Source: an uncultured Eubacteriales bacterium
GTDB taxonomy: Bacteria > Bacillota > Clostridia > Christensenellales > Aristaeellaceae
Direction: 5' to 3'
NCBI GenBank assembly: GCA_900540045.1
Contig: UQEF01000032.1
Location: 1-28,288 of the forward strand
DNA length: 28,288 bases
Made by a program: the position numbers and the translations under genes. Below are positions 24,233 through 28,288 of the stretch, in pieces; position 1 is the stretch's first letter; the number at the start of each line of letters is the position of its first letter. The notes beneath the pieces were generated by a model. The model saw only the letters and a list, made by a program, of their open reading frames with translations, was not told the origin of the DNA and did not search any database.

Positions 24233-25261
24233 ATGCCGCTTGACGCCTGCTATTCCCTTGACCAGACCCTGCGCCTCCTCTCCATCCCCAGCCCCACGGG
24301 CTATCCCCGTCAGGTATGCGGCGCCCTCGTAGAAACGCTGGAAGGCCTTGGCTTTTCTCCCCGGCAGCTCCGCAAAGGCGGCGTGGTGTGCCCCCTGGGC
24401 GGCGAGGGACGTCCTCTCGCGCTGGCTGCGCATGTGGACACGCTGGGGCTGATGGTGCGCGCCGTCAAGCCGGACGGGCGGCTGGCCTTCACCTGCCTGG
24501 GCGGGCCGTCCCTGCAGGCGGTAGAGACCGAAAATGTGACCGTCATCACCCGCGGAGGCCAGCGCTACACCGGCGTGGTGGAGCTGCGCAACGCCTCCAA
24601 GCACGTCAACCGCGAGCTGGACAGCGAAAAGCGCGACGACACGACGCTGGAGATCCTGCTGGACGAGGAGGTTTCCTCCCGCGAGGACGTGGAGCGGCTG
24701 GGCATCGCCGTGGGCGATATCGTCTGCCTGGACCCCCGCGCCCGCGTGACCGAAAGCGGCTTCATCCGCAGCCGCTTTCTGGACGACAAGCTCAGCGCCG
24801 GCATGCTGCTGACGCTGGCCAGGGGCGTGGCGGAAGGTACCGTCCGGCTTTCGCGCAAGGTCACGCTGTTTTTCTCCGTCTATGAGGAGGTCGGCCACGG
24901 CGCGTCCTGCGGCCTCCCGGAGGATACCGAGGACCTTCTGGTGGTCGATATGGGCTGCGTGGGCGAGGGGCTTTCCTGCCGCGAACAGCAGGTATCCATC
25001 TGCGCCAAGGATTCCTCCGGCCCCTATGATTACGAAATGACCGGCGAGCTCATCGCGCTGGCCAAGTCAAACGGCATCGACTACGCCGTGGACGTATACC
25101 CCGCCTACGGCAGCGATGCGGCGGCGGCGCTGCGCGCGGGGCGTGACGTGCGCTTTGCGCTCATCGGCGCGGGCGTATACGCCTCGCACGGGTATGAGCG
25201 CAGCCACCGCAAGGGCGTGGAGAACACCCTGCGCCTGATCGAAGCGGCCGTGACCGCCTGA
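24233..25261 (+). CDS. M42 family metallo-aminopeptidase
   Basis: This 342-residue cytoplasmic protein matches the M42 glutamyl aminopeptidase family (often annotated endoglucanase). It shows the two-metal site in order: AAHVDTLGLMV (His, Asp), RFLDDKLSAG (bridging Asp), the catalytic EE pair in VYEEVGHGAS, VVDMG (Asp), and a C-terminal ASHGYERSH (His). The start at ATG 24233 is chosen because TGGAGGA (24218-24224) lies 8 bases upstream; an earlier ATG at 24212 would place this ribosome binding site inside the gene. It begins the operon with rqcP, 16 bases downstream. A peptidase here is not part of the usual spoVT-yabO block. Substrates cannot be predicted. Confidence 0.92.
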   Translation: MPLDACYSLDQTLRLLSIPSPTGYPRQVCGALVETLEGLGFSPRQLRKGGVVCPLGGEGRPLALAAHVDTLGLMVRAVKPDGRLAFTCLGGPSLQAVETENVTVITRGGQRYTGVVELRNASKHVNRELDSEKRDDTTLEILLDEEVSSREDVERLGIAVGDIVCLDPRARVTESGFIRSRFLDDKLSAGMLLTLARGVAEGTVRLSRKVTLFFSVYEEVGHGASCGLPEDTEDLLVVDMGCVGEGLSCREQQVSICAKDSSGPYDYEMTGELIALAKSNGIDYAVDVYPAYGSDAAAALRAGRDVRFALIGAGVYASHGYERSHRKGVENTLRLIEAAVTA

Positions 25262-25277
25262 AAGGAGCAAACCCCTC

Positions 25278-25556
25278 ATGAGGTTGGACAAGTTTTTGAA
25301 GGTTTCGCGCATCATCAAGCGCCGCACCGTGGCCAACGAGGCCTGCTCGGGCGGCCGCGTATCGCTCAACGGCAAGGTGGCCAAGCCCGGCGCGGAGGTG
25401 CGCGAGGGCGACGTGCTGGAGATCCGCTTCGGCAGCCGGGTGGGGCGCTACCGCATCCAGAGCGTGAAGGAAACCGTGCGCAAGGAAGGAGCGCAGGACA
25501 TGTACGAGGTGCTTGAGGAGGATGAGCAGACGCGCATGGAGCGCGGGGAGGCATAA
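25278..25556 (+). CDS. rqcP: S4-domain RNA-binding protein RqcP (YabO)
   Basis: The 92-residue protein is a small S4-domain protein: MRLDKFLKVSRIIKRRTVAN, followed by GGRVSLNGKVAKPGAEVREGDVLEI, the RNA-binding loop and strand of the fold. In Bacillus the orthologue YabO/RqcP binds 50S subunits and works with RqcH in tagging stalled nascent chains with alanine. Length and position after mazG and hup match. AAAGGAG (25261-25267) precedes the ATG. The Bacillus neighbours yabP, yabQ and divIC do not follow; ispD does, one base after the stop. Confidence 0.93.
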   Translation: MRLDKFLKVSRIIKRRTVANEACSGGRVSLNGKVAKPGAEVREGDVLEIRFGSRVGRYRIQSVKETVRKEGAQDMYEVLEEDEQTRMERGEA

Positions 25557-25557
25557 G

Positions 25558-26259
25558 GTGAAAAGCTACGCCATCATCTTGGGCGGGGGCAGCGGCCGCC
25601 GCATGGAGGCGGACCGCAACAAGGTGTTTCTGCCGCTTCGGGGCATTCCCGCCATCGTGCGGGCCATCGCGCCGTTTTCCGCGCTCTGCGCGGGCGCGGT
25701 GGTGGTGGCTGCCGCCGCCGAGGTGGAGGAGATGCGCGCGGTGATCGCCCGCTGCGGGCTGGACCGCTTTGTGATGCGGGTGGTGCCCGGCGGCGCGGAG
25801 CGGCAGGACTCGGTGCGCTGCGGGCTGGACGCCCTGCCGGCCGACGCCGAATGCGTGCTCATCCACGACGGCGCGCGCGCTCTGGTCACCGAGGACGTCA
25901 TCCGCCGCGCCATCGAATCGGTGGAGAAGCGCGGTTCGGGCATCGCGTCGATGCCTGTGACCGACACCATCAAGCGCGCCGCGCCCGACGGGCTGGTGCT
26001 GGATACCCCCGACCGATCTGCCCTTCGCGCCATGCAGACCCCGCAGGCCTTCCGGGTGGAGCTGATCCGTAAAGCCCACGAGATCGCCCGCCGGGACGGG
26101 TTTTTGGGGACGGACGACGCCGCTTTGCTGGAGCATGCGGGCATGCCGGTCTACCTGTGCGAGGGCAGCCGCGAAAACCTCAAGCTCACCACTCCCACCG
26201 ACCTCATGCTCGCCGGGCTGATTCTGGCCGCGCGGGCGGAAAAGGAGCTGATTGGATGA
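25558..26259 (+). CDS. ispD: 2-C-methyl-D-erythritol 4-phosphate cytidylyltransferase
   Basis: IspD makes CDP-methylerythritol in the non-mevalonate (MEP) isoprenoid pathway. The 233-residue protein starts KSYAIILGGGSGRRM with the CTP-binding glycine loop, followed by KVFLPL with the catalytic Lys. GGAERQDSVRCGLDAL, LIHDGARALV and AMQTPQAF are family signatures. The start is GTG 25558 with GGGGAGG (25545-25551) upstream. It overlaps ispF by ATGA, so the two are translationally coupled, as in many bacteria where both act in the same pathway. The upstream in-frame extension lies inside rqcP. Confidence 0.95.
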   Translation: MKSYAIILGGGSGRRMEADRNKVFLPLRGIPAIVRAIAPFSALCAGAVVVAAAAEVEEMRAVIARCGLDRFVMRVVPGGAERQDSVRCGLDALPADAECVLIHDGARALVTEDVIRRAIESVEKRGSGIASMPVTDTIKRAAPDGLVLDTPDRSALRAMQTPQAFRVELIRKAHEIARRDGFLGTDDAALLEHAGMPVYLCEGSRENLKLTTPTDLMLAGLILAARAEKELIG

Positions 26260-26747
26260 TGCGCATCGGACACGGCATGGACGTGCATCGCCTGGTGGAG
26301 GGCCGAAAGCTCATCCTCTGCGGGGTGGAGGTGCCCCACACGCTGGGCCTGCTGGGCCACAGCGACGCCGACGTGGCCACCCATGCCCTGATGGACGCGC
26401 TGCTGGGCGCGGCTGCGCTGGGCGATATCGGCAAGCTCTTTCCCGATACGGACGAGCGCTACCGCGGCGCGGACTCCATCAGGCTGCTGAAGGAAGTCTG
26501 CGCGCTGCTCCGCCGGGAAGGCTATGCGCTGGGCAACGCGGACGTGACCATCGTGGCGCAGCGGCCCAAACTGCGCCCCTACATCGACGTCATGCGGGCC
26601 CGTCTGGCTCAGGCCATGGGCGTGGAGGATGGCCGCGTGAGCGTCAAGGCCACCACCACCGAACATCTCGGGTTTGAGGGCGAGGAGCTGGGCATCAGCG
26701 CGCACGCGGTATGCCTGCTGGAAACGCTCTCCCCTGAACCGAGGTAA
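26256..26747 (+). CDS. ispF: 2-C-methyl-D-erythritol 2,4-cyclodiphosphate synthase
   Basis: IspF cyclises CDP-methylerythritol 2-phosphate to MEcPP in the MEP pathway and works as a trimer. The 163-residue protein carries the zinc site D9-x-H11 in GHGMDVHRL, the GHSDADV motif, DIGKLFPDTD, and the C-terminal KATTTEHLGFEGE substrate loop. The start may be ATG 26256 or the next codon, ATG 26259; AAAGGAG (26241-26247) fits either. The stop lies 4 bases before the comEC ATG. The kinase IspE is not in this window. Confidence 0.96.
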   Translation: MMRIGHGMDVHRLVEGRKLILCGVEVPHTLGLLGHSDADVATHALMDALLGAAALGDIGKLFPDTDERYRGADSIRLLKEVCALLRREGYALGNADVTIVAQRPKLRPYIDVMRARLAQAMGVEDGRVSVKATTTEHLGFEGEELGISAHAVCLLETLSPEPR

Positions 26748-26751
26748 CGTC

Positions 26752-28288
26752 ATGTGCCGCGTCCGAAACCGCCTGCAGCTCGCGGCGGTTTCGGAGCGCA
26801 ACGGCATACTGCTTATAGTCTCTCTTTCGTTTCTGGCAGGCTGTCTGTCGGCCCTGCGGCTGACGGGCGGGCTCTGGCTCTGGGGTCTCGCAGGGCTGTC
26901 CCTTCTGATGGGATGGCTCCTGCGCAGGCTGGGCGCGGGCGCGGGGATTGCGCTCGCGTTCTGCTTTTTCGCGCTGGGTGCGCTTCGCTTTCAGGCCGCC
27001 TATTTCACGCCCCAGCCTGATCCCGGCACCTATGAGATCACCGGATATGTCTACGGCGGTGCGGGCGAGCGCCCGGACCAGCGCGTGGCCTTCGTGCTGG
27101 ACGATGTAGCGCTGGATGGTGCGCCCGCTTCGGGCAGGGCCTATTGCACGCTGCATTACGATGACGTCCCGCCCGTGCTGTTCGACGGCGCGCAGGTCCG
27201 CTTCGAGGGGCGCGTGTATCTGCCGGATGGAAAATCCGGCGAGCCGCATATGGATTTCGCCCTGTGGATGCGCCAAAGCGGCCAGTCCTTCGGCATCGCC
27301 GCCTATCAGGGAATCGCGGTGCTCAACGGCGAGGCGGACGCGCCCGTCAGGGACGCGGCCTACCGCGTGCGCCAGTCCTTCATCCGCGCGCTGGAGCGTG
27401 TCATGGGCGAGGAAGCGCGCGTGGCCGTGGCGCTGCTGCTGGGCGAGCGCGACGGGCTGAGCCGGCAGGAGCGCGAGGCGTTCGAAACGCTGGGCGTGGC
27501 GCATGTGATGAGCGTGTCTGGCCTGCACGTCGGACTGTTGGGCGGTCTTTTGCTGGGCGTGATGCGCCGACTGCGCGTGCGCCGCGTGCTGCGGCTGCCG
27601 GCTCTGGCGGTGTTTCTGGCGGGATACTGCGCGCTCACGGGATTTTCCGCCGCCTCGGTGCGGGCGGCGGTCATGCTGATGCTCACGCTGCTGGCGCAGC
27701 TGGCCTCGCGCAGGCCCGACCGCCTGACCACGCTGGCCGCCGCCATGCTGGTTGTGCTGGCGCTGGACCCGCTGCAGGCATGGTCGGCGGGGTTTGTGCT
27801 CAGCTTTTCGGCCATGCTGGGCATCACGCTGCTCCTGCCGCCGCTGACGCGCCTGTTTGTCCGCCTGTTTCCCTATCCGGAAAAGAGCCGTCCCCTTCGG
27901 TACGCGCTGGGCCGGTTGGGACGGGGTGCGCTGTCGCTGACGGCGGTTTCGCTCGCCGCGCAGGTGGGCGTGCTGTTGCCCACAGCGGCGTACTTTCACC
28001 AGCTCCCGCTCTACGGCGTGCTGATTAACCTGCTCATTGTGCCGCTGGCAGGCACGATGCTCACGCCCCTGTGCGCCATAACGCTGCTGTTTTCCTCCGT
28101 TCCCCTCGCGGGGCAGGCGCTGGGCTGGACCGCTTCCCTGCTGGCGCGGCTGCTGCTGTGGCTGGTGGCGCTGCTGTCCGAGCTGCCGGGCGCAGCGTTG
28201 CGCGTGGCATCGCCGCCCGTGCTGGCAGGCCCCGCGCTGGAGCCCTTGATGGAGGAGGTGTTCCACGGGGCGGCCTTCTCAAAGTCGC
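26752..28288 (+). CDS. comEC: ComEC/Rec2 DNA-uptake channel, 5' part
   Basis: The frame is open from ATG 26752 to the right edge (512 codons) with no stop. The sequence begins with two or three hydrophobic segments (IVSLSFLAGCLSALRL, LWLWGLAGLSLL), then an OB-like outside domain (YEITGYVYGG onward). The competence-domain signature ALLLGERDGLS and GVAHVMSVSGLHVG follow, and then a series of membrane helices with AAQVGVLLPTAAYFHQLPL. ComEC forms the membrane channel for single-stranded DNA in natural transformation. The C-terminal metallo-beta-lactamase-like domain would lie outside. GAGG (26741-26744) overlaps the ispF stop and sets the start. Whether the cell is competent cannot be judged; comEC is common in non-competent Firmicutes. 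Confidence 0.93.
   Translation, partial: MCRVRNRLQLAAVSERNGILLIVSLSFLAGCLSALRLTGGLWLWGLAGLSLLMGWLLRRLGAGAGIALAFCFFALGALRFQAAYFTPQPDPGTYEITGYVYGGAGERPDQRVAFVLDDVALDGAPASGRAYCTLHYDDVPPVLFDGAQVRFEGRVYLPDGKSGEPHMDFALWMRQSGQSFGIAAYQGIAVLNGEADAPVRDAAYRVRQSFIRALERVMGEEARVAVALLLGERDGLSRQEREAFETLGVAHVMSVSGLHVGLLGGLLLGVMRRLRVRRVLRLPALAVFLAGYCALTGFSAASVRAAVMLMLTLLAQLASRRPDRLTTLAAAMLVVLALDPLQAWSAGFVLSFSAMLGITLLLPPLTRLFVRLFPYPEKSRPLRYALGRLGRGALSLTAVSLAAQVGVLLPTAAYFHQLPLYGVLINLLIVPLAGTMLTPLCAITLLFSSVPLAGQALGWTASLLARLLLWLVALLSELPGAALRVASPPVLAGPALEPLMEEVFHGAAFSKS
26763..26794. repeat. Perfect 11-bp inverted repeat in the comEC start region
   Basis: CCGAAACCGCC (26763-26773) is followed after a 10-base loop by its exact reverse complement (26784-26794). 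It lies in codons 4-15 of comEC and could fold in the mRNA just after the start codon. There is no T-run, so it is not a normal terminator. Confidence 0.6.

Noticed and set aside
26695..28266. Long - strand open frame opposite comEC, rich in Gln, Arg and His
   Set aside because: The + strand encodes a clear ComEC. The reverse product is low-complexity and unlike any protein family.
1..28288. CRISPR arrays, tRNA or rRNA genes, tandem repeats
   Set aside because: I saw no regularly spaced repeats, no cloverleaf with the conserved T-loop sequence and no rRNA-like sequence on reading the window.

Overview
The window looks like the chromosome of an endospore-forming Firmicute, most likely a clostridial gut-type lineage. 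The right third holds a conserved Firmicutes gene order (spoVT, spoVB-like flippase yabM, mazG/yabN, hup, rqcP/yabO), followed by ispD, ispF and comEC. Ribosome binding sites are strong AGGAGG types with several GTG and TTG starts. The right third is visibly GC-rich. The left two thirds are lower in GC and look like a patchwork accessory island.

Region 1 (1-8734) is a cell-surface polysaccharide cluster on the + strand. It starts with the tail of an ABC-2 exporter permease (Wzm type) and its ATPase (Wzt type). It continues with a phosphohexomutase, a GT4 glycosyltransferase, ManC and Gmd, which together make GDP-4-keto-6-deoxymannose, and ends with RmlC and RmlD of dTDP-L-rhamnose synthesis. 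Between gmd and rmlC lies a scar: a terminator, a decayed IS630-type transposase and the last ~37 codons of a destroyed rmlA. rmlA and rmlB are therefore missing here.

Region 2 (8735-17440) is a second polysaccharide module. It opens with a decayed second Wzt-type ATPase gene. Then come a 956-residue tandem GT4 glycosyltransferase, an acyltransferase-3 membrane protein with a C-terminal frameshift, an SDR that resembles GDP-4-keto-6-deoxymannose reductase (giving GDP-D-rhamnose together with Gmd), an AlgX/AlgJ-like protein and an AlgI-like MBOAT. A strong terminator closes the module. Just beyond it, on the - strand, are short relics of a diverged gmd 3' end and of an IS1182-type transposase.

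Region 3 (17862-20535) is the most interesting part. A small unknown protein (87 aa) is followed by a large serine recombinase whose reading frame runs without interruption into the C-terminal ~154 residues of the sporulation regulator SpoVT. The first ~30 residues of SpoVT, which carry most of the AbrB DNA-binding arm, are absent from the window. The downstream neighbours are exactly those expected beside spoVT. The simplest reading is a skin-like integrative element inserted in spoVT, whose recombinase gene was completed by host codons at the insertion site. Excision would rebuild spoVT. The polysaccharide island may be cargo of this element, but its left end is not in the window.

Region 4 (20536-28288) is core chromosome: yabM/spoVB-like flippase, mazG, hup, an M42 peptidase, rqcP, ispD, ispF and the 5' part of comEC. 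Promoter-like sequences are visible before the recombinase, yabM, hup and the peptidase. No tRNA, rRNA or CRISPR array was recognised.
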